A stretch of DNA of 64,000 bases from Amphibalanus amphitrite (GCF_019059575.1 NW_024881676.1:498501-562500); one strand, 5' to 3'; positions 1 through 14,300 are shown, numbered from the stretch's first letter. The notes: generated from the letters alone by a model not told the origin. Made by a program: numbers and translations.

Positions 1-1229
1 TTTGCAGCTAATGCCACAGTCAGATATTGACCAACACGGCATAAGTAACCCATCGATCAAGTCAATTCGGAGGCGGGTAACAGCGGTGATTGACGTTGCT
101 TCACCGAGTCGACCGATGGCGAAATGGTCACCAGGTTTTCATACAGTTTTTGCACATACATGTAAGACATTTTGCGCTGGAGAGTGGGCAGATGAAAGCC
201 ACAGAATGTTGCCACTCGTCGCTAGCTCAGCACGTACTACCCAACCAACAGTCGGCTACCTTCTCAGACTCGGTCAGCACATTCCAACTTCCAATAACCT
301 CGGCCAAGAGCTAACCGAGACAGGTCAACCGGTCAACCAGCACTAAGTGAGCACATGTGAATGACACGTCAGTCAGTGTCCGTCGCGGTAAGGTAGGTAC
401 TCCTCACCCCAAAACTCGGCTCGGGGCGGCCCTGTTGACCGTATTCTTGTATTCTTGTATTTGTAATAGCCAACTACAGGCCTTGCAGCCCATTTACAGT
501 GGCAGTCCGTCAGCATGTCCTGTGTCTAGACAACACCTGTGTATGACAGCGCGGCCCATTCAGAGCGGCCCGGCCCATTCAGCTCCGCCGGATACCGGCA
601 GGTGCCGCGGGTCCGCGCCCCAAAGCCCGCCGGCTTACCCGTGTCGCCGGGGTGATAATGGCATTCGTGATCCCACTGGAAATGAGCCGAAACACGATAA
701 ACTTAAGCCACTACTTAGTGGTAAGCTACAAGTTCCGGTGAGAAATTCATTCATTCAAGGCGAGGGAAAACCCAGACAAGGAATGCACGATAAAGTGATA
801 CGCACGCTAACACCACCAACCGACATGCCTCAGCAATAAATCCATAAGCATCTACACCACTCATCTGTGTTGCATGGTTTTCTTTAGACAGCCTTTGGCA
901 GAGTTCTACAAAGATGACCGAAGTGCTGCAGTTATTGCTCAACAAAAGGTTGACCAGTGGTTGGTTAAGCTATAGCTACAACTGCACGCACGAGCAAACA
1001 GTCGGTGTTCAGCGCACGAAATAAGCTCTTCACTTTGCCTAGATATTATTCAACGCACGACCGACAGGACGGTTCTATAGTCTCCGACAGGACCACCCAG
1101 GAGTGCGCCGTTCCACGTCTCACGCGTTGCGAACGTCGCCAAACGACCCGTGCCCCGGCCACGACCAAAGAGCGCCGTCACAGAACATTGGGAGCTCTAA
1201 ACGTCCGTGGCGCCGCCGCCTCTGTGAGG
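1..1229. other. Left-edge non-coding stretch
   Basis: No gene is recognised here. The open frames are short, overlap on both strands and show no domain or splice-bounded structure. No clear repeat or inverted-repeat element was seen before the TTAA that opens the next element. Confidence 0.5.
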
Positions 1230-2427
1230 TTAACCCGCGCCCTGCTGGGGGTCCTGGATTTCCACGCCCTGCTGGGGGGGTGTTTGAACACCCCCCCCTT
1301 GTAACTCGGCTCCTGGGCCACGTAGCGATACGCGGAAGGCGGTGTTCGAAAGAGCGTAAAAATAATGACGAAATCACTTCGGTCAATTTTTTGGTCAGGT
1401 CAAAGGTCAGGTCACCAGAGGTCATTGAAGGCAAAATTTCGCCGATTTCCAGGTCAAATGTCGAAAATTTCCAAGAAGCCAACGCATAACTCGGGAACCA
1501 ATAGAGCTACAGCGCCGCGGAAAAGCGCATTCGATAGCCCTATTAACGCCCTTTCTGAGTAATTCCCTCAGATTTGACCTAACGTCAACGGTTTTGCCTG
1601 CAGGGGGCAAAAACTGCAAAAATAGCCGATTTTTTCGGAAACAGTTTTTCTGCAATAACTTTTGACCCAAGCATTGTACGAGCTTACTTTTACCGGCATC
1701 GTGTTCCTCTCGTCAAGACGCATCGAATGAACTATAACTTGACCTTGAAAGGTCAACTTGAAAATTTGACCTCAGGTCAAGGTCATGACCTGACCGGAAA
1801 GGGTCATGTTGCCTATCAGTCGATCCGTATCGTCGAGCTGAACACATCTAAGGCGTTTTCATCGCTCTAGCATGCCTCTATCAAAAGTTATTTGCGAAAA
1901 ACTGTTAGATACCATTCGTGACCTAAGATGACCTCAGAGCATAAACAAGGGTCACGGACACCATTTTCAAGTTCAGTGTGTCTAAACCACTTGTAATTCG
2001 GTGTTTGGGAGTGTTTATAACGTCTTTCATCCAAAAGAGGCGCATTTCAATTTTCTCCCATTGACTTATAATGGGGAGGTCGCAAAATTGACCTGACCTT
2101 AGGTCATCGATATCAAAATTCTGAGATATACATTTTGTACATGCTATTGCTCTTAGCAATCGCTGAAAGTTTCAAAGCGATCGGTCACTCGGTGTAGCTA
2201 TGACAGACATTGAAAGTTTTTATGAGGTGAGGTCACTTCAAGTGACCTGGTGACCTGACCTTGAATGACCTTGGTCTGAAATTTTCACAACATGTGTAGA
2301 ATTGATGTATGATAAGGTGTACCAAAAACGGCGGCGCGGAGCGCCGCCGTTTTTGAGATATTCGCGAAAAACCACAGGGGGGGGGGTGTTCAAACACCCC
2401 CCCCCCCCCCAGCAGGGCGCGGGTTAA
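1230..2427. mobile_element. piggyBac-like non-autonomous element (MITE), copy 1
   Basis: The element is flanked on both sides by TTAA (1230-1233 and 2424-2427) and has perfect terminal inverted repeats CCCGCGCCCTGCTGGGG. TTAA target duplication with termini starting CCC is the piggyBac pattern (family knowledge); no transposase is present, so it is non-autonomous. Just inside each end a G-run faces a C-run around a TGTT/AACA core, giving a strong hairpin (about 1274-1300 and 2379-2410). The interior carries more than 20 AGGTCA/TGACCT-type motifs. These include TCAAGGTCA at 1777-1785 and the perfect palindrome AGGTCATGACCT at 1780-1791. A block around 2050-2110 is homologous in inverted orientation to about 28510-28570 in the second copy. 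The superfamily call rests only on termini and target site. Confidence 0.75.
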
Positions 2428-5400
2428 ATAGCTACAGACGAGACTGGTTGTCCGCCAAAACTGAGCTAATTGAAGAGTTCGACCGAAGAACCGAGCTATC
2501 AGATGCGACAACTATGACAGACATGACGCGAGTTCCGATAGCGATTCAGCCCACTAATTCGCCGGCGGGGTAGCGCCGGAATATTATCGCATGTCTCCGT
2601 AGTGTCGCTATTAAGGACACGTGTTTCGCCACTTGGTCGTAATAAATGTCTCTCGCCATTCACTGAGTGTCACTAATATCACCTGTGTCACATGTGTCAC
2701 TCGGTGACGACAGTAGCTCAGGTGTGGGCCTCCGAGGTCGTCTGAGGAAGTCGGTGGAGAGCGGCTGACACCGGCAGAGTTTTTAGTTTTCTGCTATCCT
2801 TCCTCGCCCTGCCACCGTTCTGTTTCACCTTACCACTTCAGCTGGTCTGGTCTGGTCTGGTCTGGTCTCATCCCGTCCCGTCTCGTCTCGTCCCGTCCCG
2901 TCTCAGACTCGTCTCGCCCGTCACCTGCTGCGTTTCGGCGGCATACCGCGCGGCTGTCACTCCAACAGAGCCCGGTAAGATCAAAGAAGCCCACAACCAC
3001 CACTGACCAGTCCGCCTGCCACTGCGCGGCCGCCAGCCGCATAGAGGCACGCACAACGCGTGATAAAGTGCAGAGACACCGCAGTCAAAACACGCCCGCA
3101 CTGCTGCGTGTGTGTGTGCCGCTGTCTGGTTACCATGCCAACCAGCTGTTAGCCGGCGTCGGAATTACAAGGAGGGCTTTTATGTAAAGGCTGCGGGCGC
3201 CGGGAAGCACTTTGAAGGTTGTTTTGCAAGTGGAACACCACTTGCATTGTAATGGAAACTACAAGGAACGTAACGTTTTAAAAGTATTGTAAAAGAAACA
3301 TAAATAAGTCTCAACAACCAGTTACGAAAATGGAACGCAGAACTTATGCTGGATGCTTAATGATCTGTCAAAAAGCGATTTTATAATCGTAGTAAATGTC
3401 AAATAAAAGATACCTACATCTTCAGTCTCAGATGTAATAAGCAGACCGAGAGAAAAACACAAAACCCTTAATCAGTTGCAAATGTGTTATGCTCCTTCAT
3501 TATTGCCAGTAAATCCAAAACACTTTGGTGAGGCAATGCTTCATTAGAGTTTAAGCTTGCTACCTTCCCGTTTAGGTAGATACAAGCCTTGGCAAAATGT
3601 TGACAGACAAAAAAAGGCAAGGAGTTCTGCCGTGCGTGATGGAACTATACTGCCTAAAAATTCATGCCCCACAACTCAAATATCATCCTTGACGTTATAA
3701 GGCAGCTTATTTCTCACATACATTGTCATATGATGCTCAAGCCTACCGATGCAAGAGCGCTCCCCTGAATACATCATCTTCACCAACTTTCTCACTCGAA
3801 GAGTTCGAAGCATAAACGTTGTAGGGCTGGGTCAAACCACCAATTACGATCCCTTCCCAGCCCTTCAATTAACACCAAAGTCACTACTCGCTAATGTCAT
3901 TAGAGTCATTTCCTGTCGAGTTACGACAGGAATAATATCCCCAATATCCGGGGCAGGGACGCCACATATTTCAGATAGGCGACGCCTTCCCCTCAAGAGC
4001 TACCGATCCCCGTGAGGCAGTCGACACAAGTCCATCCGCTGCACTGCAGCCGCCCCAGCCACCAAATCAATAAGGCACGCCGCGCATGTAATACGTCCCG
4101 ACAGCCCGGTCCAGAGCCAAGACACACACGCACGCCATGGGCTCGATTTGACAGCCGTGCACTCAGAGACGTCCGGGTGATATTCACCATCACAGTGACG
4201 TCACAGAGGAATGGCGTAAGGCAAATGATGGACGGCAATATCATAATGCCTCCCTCCAGGGTGCCGTAGTAATATCCAGACACGCCATCCCGAGGCTATC
4301 TTATGTAACTTTTCCTAGTTCTCTGACAAGTGACAATGATTTCCTTTTTGTGCAAATGAGGGACATGATATAAAACCTGACTTTGAAAGTCACTCTGTCT
4401 CATATGGTCTCTCTCTGTGTCGCATCCGCAGCTCCACCATCCCCAGTCACCACCAATGGGGACGCCCAGTGACCTGATGACGTACCGCCCGTTCTACCCG
4501 GCAGCATCGTCAGGTGATGACGGCACGGACAAAAGTGGCGGCGGAGGCAGACTGGCGGCGGCAGAGCGGCGCCTCCGTCACCGCAGAGCGCCGCAGTGCG
4601 CCAATTTCGGCACCGCAGCCCCCCCCCCCTGGCCACACCCCGGATGGACTGTCCCCGGTGGTGAGGGGACGGGGGGGGGGCGGGACCATCTGGCCAGGAC
4701 AGAGAGGCGCCTCTCCCCACAATACATTACACGCTGTACATAGACCAGTCAGTCAGAGTAACTACCGCGGCAAATACAGAGTGGATATAGGGAGTGAGGA
4801 CGAGCGATCGCTGGCACCCAAGCACTTCAAAACTAAGCGCCCGGTGGCGGCAGCTGGGATGAACTTAAAAAAGCCAATTGTGTGTAACCAACCATGCTTC
4901 GAAACTGTTGCTTATTTTAGAATAGGTACAGCATCCATGTAGTTATATAATGAGCGATATATTTGTACCATTGTCATGTTGTTGCTTGTATGTCAGATTG
5001 TACCATCCGACAAGAACACCCAACCATCACACTTTTTCTTCCTGATTCATCATCCTTCACAGGCGTGTGAAAACTCTAGATAAAAAAGTAGATTCAACAA
5101 AATGCCAGGCAGTTTCCTTCCCGATTCCAAAAGGATTCCTCACAACGGAAGCGCACAGACTGAGATAAGTAATTTCCTTTCTGAGTTCACACAAACCAGA
5201 CGGCTGAGCTAATCGGTCCGATAAGCCAGCCAGCCCCGGCATGGTTTGGTCATTAGAGCGGAACCGTGTGAAGTAGGTATATATCGGGCGTCACTGCGGG
5301 CCTGGTGCCGTGGCCTCGGGTGAATCACGTACTGAGGTCACTGCTCTGATATCGGTATATTGGCATAAACGTATACGTAACTGATCTGAATCAGTTCCTG

Positions 5401-8400
5401 AATCAAAGACGGCGCCCACCATCAACCCATACTAGCAATAGTCGAACAGACATGGCATTTGAAGCGTAGAAAAATGAAGGTAAATAGTAAATACTAAATA
5501 CTACAGCCTAATAGAAATTGATGTACTGTCGTAATGCAAAGTATCAAGAGCACAATGTAGCGATACCAATTAAAGAAGGTTTAATTTTAATACGGGTTAC
5601 TAATTGTTCACGTTTTCGGCTTAACCCAGAAACACGAAAACATTTGAACGACTTAGGCTTTAGTCCCTTGATAAGGAGAATTAATCAGCCCATCAATTCA
5701 CCAAAAGAAGGCGACTGCTCATCTTTTCTTGCGAAGCAAAAGACCACTTTTGATGGCCAACAAATCCTGAGATGCCACCGATTGCCAAATAAGTTACCGA
5801 TCCGTTATGCCAATCCCTACAATCCGACCCATAACCGAGTAAATGTCGAACAATGGCTGCAGTCATGGCCGACGGCAGCGGGACGGGTTACCGCCTACTC
5901 CTCGAGGACCACTAATGGACGAAGGACAAAGACATTGGACGCTGGACACTGCACAGTCCGCCCTACCTCCATCCTGAGACTTCCAGTCACAAGAACGAAT
6001 ACGATGAATGCTGTCAGGCCCACTGCCCAGCCCGGCGTCATGCCCAAGTCTGTTCACTGTTCAGTATGTATTCATGTGCAGTCTCAGTCGAGTCTGGTTA
6101 GTTTTGAGTCATGTCCACTGTCCAGTGTGGCGTTATGCCCACTCTCGAGTATGTTCAGTCTGGAATCATGCCCATTGTCCAGTCCGGTGTCTTCTCCAGT
6201 CGGTAAATCACCATATGTATGTTGCAGAATGAAATACCTACTGCACCGCTGACAGACCAGCAAACCGACCAGTTTAGCGACTAGTGACTAGGCCCAACTG
6301 GTAAATACAATATGTAATATGGCATGACCCAAGAACCAGTCTCGTTCGCCGCCCCGGTGTGGAGCGTGCAGACTGTCTCTCCCCCAAGCTGGTTCGATGG
6401 GTCTGCATACTGTATGCTCTATGCAGAGGGTGGGGAGGGAAGAGAGCAGTCGAGGCAGAGGGGTGGCGGAGTGCAGCCGTTTACGATAGGGAGGTGCCGG
6501 AACGGTGGAAATGTTAACGGTCTACTAAGGAAAACGTAAACCGGGGGAAGACGAAGTTGTGCATAACTCACGAAGTGTCTGGCATACCAAATGTAGGAAG
6601 AGGTGTAAAACAAATTAGGAGGGCGCTACGAGAGGTGAAAGGTGAACAGCAAAAATCCACAATAACATCCGAGATAGATTCTGAAGGTTCAAGTTGGCTG
6701 AAAAAATGAGTATGTGGGGTTTGAAAACGGCTAGTCATCATCAATTGATTGCAAAACACATCAATATATATATATATTCCGTCCGCTTCTGCCTCTACAT
6801 AACCGCCATGTGCACCATTCGTTCCCTGCGTCTCTCTACCCGTTCCGCCCCAATAGCCTTGGCCAGTTTGATGGCTCTCTTTAGCCGACCTGACAGTCGA
6901 TGAGGCTGTGACACGGAACTACCTCAGCATGCAGTGATAAGGGACAACGATCGCACGACTGACAGATCATCGGCCGACCACGCCCCGGGGGCGACAGGTC
7001 ACCCGCAGGGGCGGCGTCAGGGGTGACCCGCAGGGGTGTGTGGTCGGACCACAGGTCACGATACCACACCGGCCGACCCCCATCGCCCCTGCCGCCGACC
7101 TAGACAGGAGAGTCGTGCCCGGGTCCCGCTGCACCACCACCTACTGAGACCGGGCCTCCAAATGAGCCGCGACGACACCCGCTCAACTAGCGACAACACA
7201 AACACGCGGCACACGGACTAATTGGGACAAATGCGCCGCAGATGTGCATTGCTGTGGAGGCATGTCTCTGGTAACGGTGGCGCTGCTAGAGGTCTTCATG
7301 GGCGACAGAAACGGGAGCAACGGAAGGTCTGATGTGTAAGAACTGATGCACTTCTGTCCCGTATCAGTGAACGAAATCTTCATCAACGCATGTGGCCGTA
7401 AGGCGCACTGCTCTGCCTAAAAGGTGGAAAAACAAAACAATTTTGGCGAGCTGCACAAGACACGCCATAATCACCATCAACACCCAAGAACGGATCTCAA
7501 AACACCCACCGATGTACCGATTGAAGGTATGATTACGCAGCAAAACAGATGATTACCAACTGTCGGCACGTAGCACCGAGCCCCAAATTGAGACGTCAAA
7601 CCAAGGTCGCTGCCTCTCCACACGTCCACCGCCGACCCAAATGATCCGACCCAGTTTCGGACACCCGGCCTGATGGCTTCATTCGGTATTCATGCCGTGG
7701 ATTCTCGGACGCGTCCGGCATTCGTGATCCGTTTTCACGCATCGCCAGCTTCCGTTCGGGCTCTCAGACACGAGCGATAAATCACTCAAATGCCTGGTTT
7801 AACCTACTGATAAAATGCAGAACCCACCTAAAAAGATCAAGGATGTCTCAGCCCTCTACTAACTACAATATCTAATAATCAACTAAAAAGTTATCGCAAT
7901 GAGAAACAAAAATGGAATGACCAAAGACCATGACATATGTGAATCATCATCGCCCAAGCCCTCCACTGTGTTTCCCCGTCGGAACCATAAACTTGATCGA
8001 TGGCATCTCGTTCACATGACCCTGTAGCCGTTTCCTTCCTTCTCGTCCGTCGGAAAATCTGGTAAGATTCACAGTTGCACGCCACTAGCCCATCACCATT
8101 TCTCCCAATCCTTATCGACAGCACACGAAGGAAGCGGCACATGTCCCAGAACTGGCTAACAACTACCCACTCCTTGTACTGTACTCACTAAACTCGCCCG
8201 AGTGACGTTCCGGTGAGTGATCGGCAAACTCCGGTCGGCATCCGTCGGGAACTCGGCAACTCGGCGCTGGTCCCAGGACGGAAGTCCGACCCGCACTTCC
8301 GGAATGGTTCCGGAACGTTTCCGGGGTGTTTCCGAGTGACGCCATGGAGAGGCCGTTACCATGCATTCCGGCTTGGGACGGTACAATGACCGATTCTCCA

Positions 8401-8881
8401 GCAAATAGTGAAACGGTGAGTGGGCGTGGGTGGATAAAATGTTTGGCGTCCGCCATAGAGATCCTGAACGCATGTATCAAAAGCATTCACCCAACTTTCT
8501 GTCCCAAACCTACGTTCCACTGGGATATGCAAAATCAATGATCTGAAAAAGGATCGCGTGAACCCTCACTCCATTCGAGGTCAAACCAATTAGCCTGCAA
8601 ATACCTACCGCCTGCGTCAAAGGCTACAATCCTCGCGTCACTTACTAACAATAACGACCCATCACCAGACCCCAATTACCGCAAAAACGCCGCACCTTCC
8701 CCGCCGCCCCCACGTGCTGTGCGGCAGAGTGGTGACGGAGGCGGGGGCGGCGGCGGGGGCGGGGGCGGGGGCGGCCCGCCGCCGATGGTAGCACAAACAA
8801 ACACCATGTGTCGGTGACAGCGTCGACAGTGACGCAGCGCCAGGCGCTCTCCCACGAGGAGGACCGCCGCCGCGCCCGCCG
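2428..8881. other. Gene-poor stretch with simple repeats
   Basis: I see no supportable gene. Notable content: a pyrimidine-rich array of CTGGT then CCCGT/CTCGT pentamers at about 2849-2917; a C-run facing a G-run at about 4620-4683; degenerate GTCCA/AGTCTG repeats at 6090-6190; a short TA tract at 6766-6778; and a (GGGGGC)n tract at about 8735-8775 with G-quadruplex potential. The longest open frame (5518-6252) has no recognisable domain and half of it runs through the degenerate repeat, so it is not called as a gene. Confidence 0.5.
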
Positions 8882-11340
8882 GTCGTGTCCAGACTTGTAA
8901 GCGATTCAACTCTGATTGAATCGATTCTCATGAATCGCTTGAAGATGCCGACTCACTGTGATTGAGTCGGTTGAATCACCTCTTGTCACCATATGAGTTG
9001 TGATTGAATCGGTCACACATGGCAACTACAAGTGATTGAGTCGGCAACTCATGTATTCAAGTTGATTGACAAAATCAACAAAATGATTCATTCAGCATGT
9101 ACTGGAAATTGAAGCTATGACCATATTTAGTACTACATTATGTAGAAATATATGTGGCATTTGCATCAAAGACACACATAATGCACTGCAACATTTTTAG
9201 GTATTTTGTCAGTATTATAAATGCGCACCGCTATCATAATTGAAAAACCATAAAAATTCTGTTTGAAGTTTTTAATCAAACTGTCAACACAAAATTATAC
9301 ATATATATGATATATGTCAATGCATGAAGATGAAAAAATGCATGTAAAGTTTCTTTCCATTGCCCTAAAATCAGTATAGTAATCAAGTTAACAATAGCAG
9401 TACCTAAGCAGGCGCACATTGCTCAACACACATGTTTAAGATATTATGTTAATCTTTATATTTTTAATACCCTGTTTCATCAGGACATTTGTGAGCAGGC
9501 AAAGCATATTGATGAATACACAATTTATGTTCACATTATAATTTGGTAGGTAACCTTAGTTACTGATTTGATTTTGGGCTAAGGGTTATAAATTGCTTGA
9601 TCTAACCCATGGTCTTCTAACTCACCTTACATTTCCCAGCAGAATCAGCGTTTACCTATCAACATAAATAATTGGAATACCTTGGCTTACGAGCATTAAT
9701 AGATGTCACATATTGCCGTGGCTCTCAATTACACAAAAGTAAAGATACAATGGCGAAAAGTAGATACATACCCTACTAGGTATTAAAAACTCAACCACCT
9801 TCACTTCACCTCCACTATCACCCAAAAACTATTGTTTTCATAGCTCAACAAACAATCTTTATCCGTTTGATGTTCTTCGCTTTCTAATTTTGAGGACCGC
9901 TAACAGTTTTGCATTCGATGCTAAATTTGGATTTGAGATTTGCCAGACTGCTCGCAATATTTGCCACATGCAAACCACGCAGAATATGCTTTTATGTCGC
10001 AGCTGCGTCAATATACGCTACAACTACCTAGTGCTGGGCTGAATACATATTGCCAAGCCAATTTATATTTTTACTGTTCGATAATTTTTATTCTTAAATA
10101 AATTGGACAGAATAAAAAAATGTTTTACACTTACACGCATACATAAATATGCTTAATTGAATCTAAAAATATAAACTATGCATTTTGTATAGGTCTGCTG
10201 CTGAATAAAAGATGGCTGCCCACTTAGCGCATGCGTATAAAGGCCTAGCTACACTATGCGTTTTCTGCGTGGGTTTTTGGCGAGTTTGCGTGTTTTGCGT
10301 ATATTATATAAAACTTAATAAAGCCTTTATGATAATTAAGTTTTCTTTTATAAAAAATACAACAAAAACGAAGTATCGTTTCTTTCTAGAACCATATAAC
10401 GCAAATCACGCAAACTCGCACAAGCAAAAAACGCACGCAGAAAACGCATAGTGTAGCCAGGCCATTACAAAGCTCCGCCTCGTATGAAGTTTGGTGTCGT
10501 GGGGGGCTTGGAATTGTTTTTTGTCCTTGAAGATATGATGGTTGAGGTAGTTTTATCATGAGAGCATTCAAATTTATATTATGTAACTATTGAATAGCTT
10601 CGAAGTGTCCATAATCCGTAGTCTTGATGCCTAGTAAACAAAACTTGTAGCGAGCCGAAAATGTCTAGTCCTGTGTAATACTTTACCTGCTTTACCACTG
10701 CTTCATAAAGTATCAATCAATATTTTTTTATATGGCTGATCACCAGCTATTTTAGTTTGGGTGTCACAATTGATTTGCAAATTTCGGTCCTTTTCGAAGA
10801 TGCTGATAATAATATGTGGTAGTGTTCTGTGAAATTTTGCATATGTTTCCTTTTGCAAGCGTCAGGCAGATGAATAAATTTATAAGTCCTCTGGTAGCTT
10901 CATTTGTAACAGAACTTGTGTATTCTGTACTTAAATTATCATCTTTACACCATATTTATATGAATACCTACCATTTTGTTGAGTTCGGTATAGACTTAGT
11001 ACTTTTCTATGTTTTTTGGTATTCTCCCAGTGTATTTGGTTGGTATCAGTTTGGTATCAGTTTCCAAAAATTTCTTAAATTGATATCACATTTGTATATA
11101 TTATAAATAACATGTTGATTGAATCGCGTTGAGTTGAATCATGAGTTGAGTCATTCCCTGAATCACTGATAATGGGACGAGTCGCGATTGAGTTGAACCA
11201 CAAGGTCCATGAGTCGTGATTGAATCGCTTGGAAAATCAGGACTGTTTGATTGAGTTATGATTGAATCGGTCATTTCATCAAGTGAGTCGTGATTGAATT
11301 GATTGAATTTTTTTGAATCGCTTACAAGTCTGGTCGTGTC
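8882..11340. mobile_element. hAT-type non-autonomous element with perfect 8-bp target duplication
   Basis: The element proper is 8890-11332 (2443 bp). Its ends are perfect 20-bp inverted repeats, CAGACTTGTAAGCGATTCAA, and it is flanked by the exact 8-bp duplication GTCGTGTC (8882-8889 and 11333-11340). An 8-bp duplication plus termini beginning CAG is diagnostic of the hAT superfamily. Both subterminal regions (8895-9060 and 11110-11325) are filled with GATTGAATCG/GAGTCG motifs in both orientations, as expected of transposase-binding arrays. The interior is AT-rich, unlike its GC-rich surroundings, and no transposase is recognisable. A separate small inverted-repeat element (10242-10463) is inserted inside. 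Confidence 0.9.
10242..10463. mobile_element. Small MITE nested inside the hAT element
   Basis: The 222-bp unit has about 29-bp terminal inverted repeats beginning GGCCTAGCTACACTATGCG, with one mismatch between the ends. The inner parts of the arms (TTTTCTGCGTG, then GCGAGTTTGCGTG) also pair. The same terminal sequence recurs on the element at 47234-48012, so the two are one family. No convincing target duplication is visible here, so the superfamily is left open. Confidence 0.75.
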
Positions 11341-14300
11341 AGGCACGCAGGGTGCAGACCCCGCCGGCGTACCGCGGGAGGAGCAGAGCGACGGCTGGGG
11401 TTGGTGGGACCGCTCGGTGGGGCGAGGGACGGGGCAGAGGAAAACTCGACCAAAGCGGAGAACAGCACTGGCCATAGGAGAAGCGTTGAATGCAAAATTT
11501 AAATACCGTTGCATAATGCATACAGCATCACTTGTCTGGGGGAGACGAGAAAGCTTGAACTATGGACAAGATCTGTGAACTGATTTCGTTTTCTTTATCT
11601 GTGTTTTGGACTTATCGTCCGTCACGGGTGAAACATAAAACGGCTTATGCACTATTTCCACTGAGCCGCGTAACATGCTGCATACATTTGTATGATGTTC
11701 TCAGGAACAAAAGAAAACCCAAACTCAGTTGCCAACGGCCGTGCAGCACTTAAGATTGACACTACCGCCAACATGTGCGTCGACGGCATACCTGACCTAA
11801 CATGACCCAGATGGGGGCTGAGCGGGGACAGCCCGGTCACCCTTTGAGTTCACGGCTGATGGCGGCGGCACAGCGCGTCACTGTCTGGCTGTCAGCATGC
11901 GTCATCGCCGACGCTGCGGCAGCGGCCAGCATTCCGAGGGACGGCGACGGCCATCGACGTGCCTGGAGACAGGCCGTGTCCCCTGCTGGAGTCAGCGCCG
12001 GCCACTGACAGGTCAAATAAGGTCACCGCCCGCCGCCGCCCGCCGCCGGTTCCAGGAACTCTCTCGGGGATTATGCCAAATAAAAGAACATGAAGGTTGT
12101 CTAAAAATATTAACAATATCAACAGAAATAGACGGTAGACTGATATAGCTCACGAACAAGTAAAAAATCACATGAGTGGCTACGCCTACGCCTTCCAGCA
12201 TGAAGTCCGCCGTTTTACCCGAGTTTTCGTGCAGGTGTGCTATCAGTACCTCTGAGTCTAGACAGGGAATTGGGCGGAGGGGGCGGCTGGCGCGGGCGGC
12301 CGGCGGAGATGGGACGGTAGGCGCCGGCGGGGCGGCCGCGCGGTCGGCTGAGAGCACCTGACCCGTGCCCAGACGGCACCGCGTGCCTCCCCCGCTAACG
12401 AGGGGGGGGGGGGCGCCGGAAGTGGAGCGTCGGCAGGCTGACCGTCCGACGGTCCGAACAATGTCCGTCCGAGGAGTGGACGACGGCGGCACTGGAGGCA
12501 CGAGGCGCGAGTTAGCACCTGTGACATACAGTTCCTGAGAGGGAGCGTCAAGTAAGGGGTCACGTTGCCCACGTTTGAGCATTGCTCTGACTCTGAGAGC
12601 CATCCATGAGTCCACAGGATTCAGGGTCGACAGGAAAATCATCAGAATGTTGGCAGAGGTCAGAATGGAGCATAAACCTAACGACCCGTGGAGGGCGCCC
12701 AGAGAAAAGGACCTCAACAGCGGCGAAACTACTTATTCCGAGAACTCTGTCACGCTTTGGGAAGAAAGCCAGCCAGGACAGACCAACACTTTACGTGCGT
12801 GGCTGCGTTCACACCGCACTTTCTTCCCTGAAAAACAGAGCGTGATCGTGGGCCGCGACGATCCATGGCTCCGCTTTCTCATGGCTCGCGGGTCACGGCA
12901 CGGCGACTCACACCTGCGCGCCCGTGAAACCGTGTGGGAGGGAGTGAGTGAAACAACCCGTGGCATCTATTCTCCACCCGCTTAGCACGCTTACGGCTTA
13001 CATTATTGCTTCAATGCAGGTCTATCATTTGCGGTGCTTAGGTAGTTGTCACAAAGGCGATATTGTTGCTTTCTTTTAGTGTGCCTTTCATACTTTTCAG
13101 GGAGATACGATGCAAAAAAGCACACGAGTCGTTTCTTGTGCGAATTCCTGACCGACCAACAAGCCGGCAGACCGTCAGGCGTACCGTCCACCGTCCCCTT
13201 CCGGTCCATTCAGGACAAGCACAGAAACATCCTAACAACGCTCGTTACAGGGTGCCCTCTGGCCTCTCGTTACCCTTTTCCTTCGTAGCGTGACGCCCCC
13301 TCCCCCTGTGGCACGTGGCGGTCAGCGTAACGTGACGGTCATCGGCCGGCACCCCTGTGTCCTCCCCTCCCCTACCATCCCCTCCCCGCTGACTGGGGGA
13401 GATCAGCTGATTTGGCATTTAACTTGGAGGGAGGGGAGGAAGAGAGGGTGCCGGATGTCACCTGGGGGAGCCGGCTGGGTGCAATGGTGGACAGTAAAAC
13501 CAAGCCGAGTACGAACGGCCGAAAAAAAACATTACCAAAAGAAAGGAGTCTGCATATCAAACGGAGCGAACACCTCCCAGCACATCTTCCCTCACTCTCC
13601 TTAGGGCTCTCTGTCCACACCAACGAGCAAGTATCCACTGCCGTAGGACAGTCAGGTAAATGACCTTCCCCCGTAGGCCGTAGCGTCCGTCCGGGCGCTG
13701 GTCGGGGGACTGGAGAGGGGCATTGGTCGCCGGAAGGGGACGGCCGGCCGACGGACAGACGGACAGACGGCAGCTGTGGGGTGGGACGCAGTTTGGGGAG
13801 AATCGATCGCGGAATGTCGCCCCATCGTACCGCGGATAATTACAGAGGTAATTAGTGACGGCAGTTAATTGGTCACCACCGGAACCCATTGGGAAACGCA
13901 GGCAGCAGCGGGGAAGAAAGGTTATATGTGGCTAATTGTTATATCCGTTTAACCTGCGCTGAAAACAATTTAACCTGAGGCCGCTCTCCCGCGGTTGTAC
14001 CCGCTCTCAGCGGACATTTCCGCGAGAGTGGATATTTCCGCTGAGGCGGGCACGACTACTCTGCAATGGGACCTAACGTAACTCCTGGTAGGGTGGTTAA
14101 AAATGGTTGCGGATAGGGGTACACGCGAGGCATCGGTTCACTCACCGGCCTAGGGTTAAACTGTTTTTAGTGTGTGCTTCAAACAAGAATGGCAATCCTC
14201 ACTTTTTGACAGTAGACTGGTTCCAAGCATAATAGGCATGACTGCGCCAGCTCCCCTCGTGTTATTGCAATATGAACTTGCTATGTCCCATCGCCATCGA

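Noticed and set aside
5518-6252. Open frame of 244 codons on the plus strand
   Set aside because: Second half is translation of a degenerate GTCCA/AGTCTG repeat; first half shows no motif.
8735-8790. Proline-rich protein on the minus strand
   Set aside because: It is a translation of the (GGGGGC)n tract.
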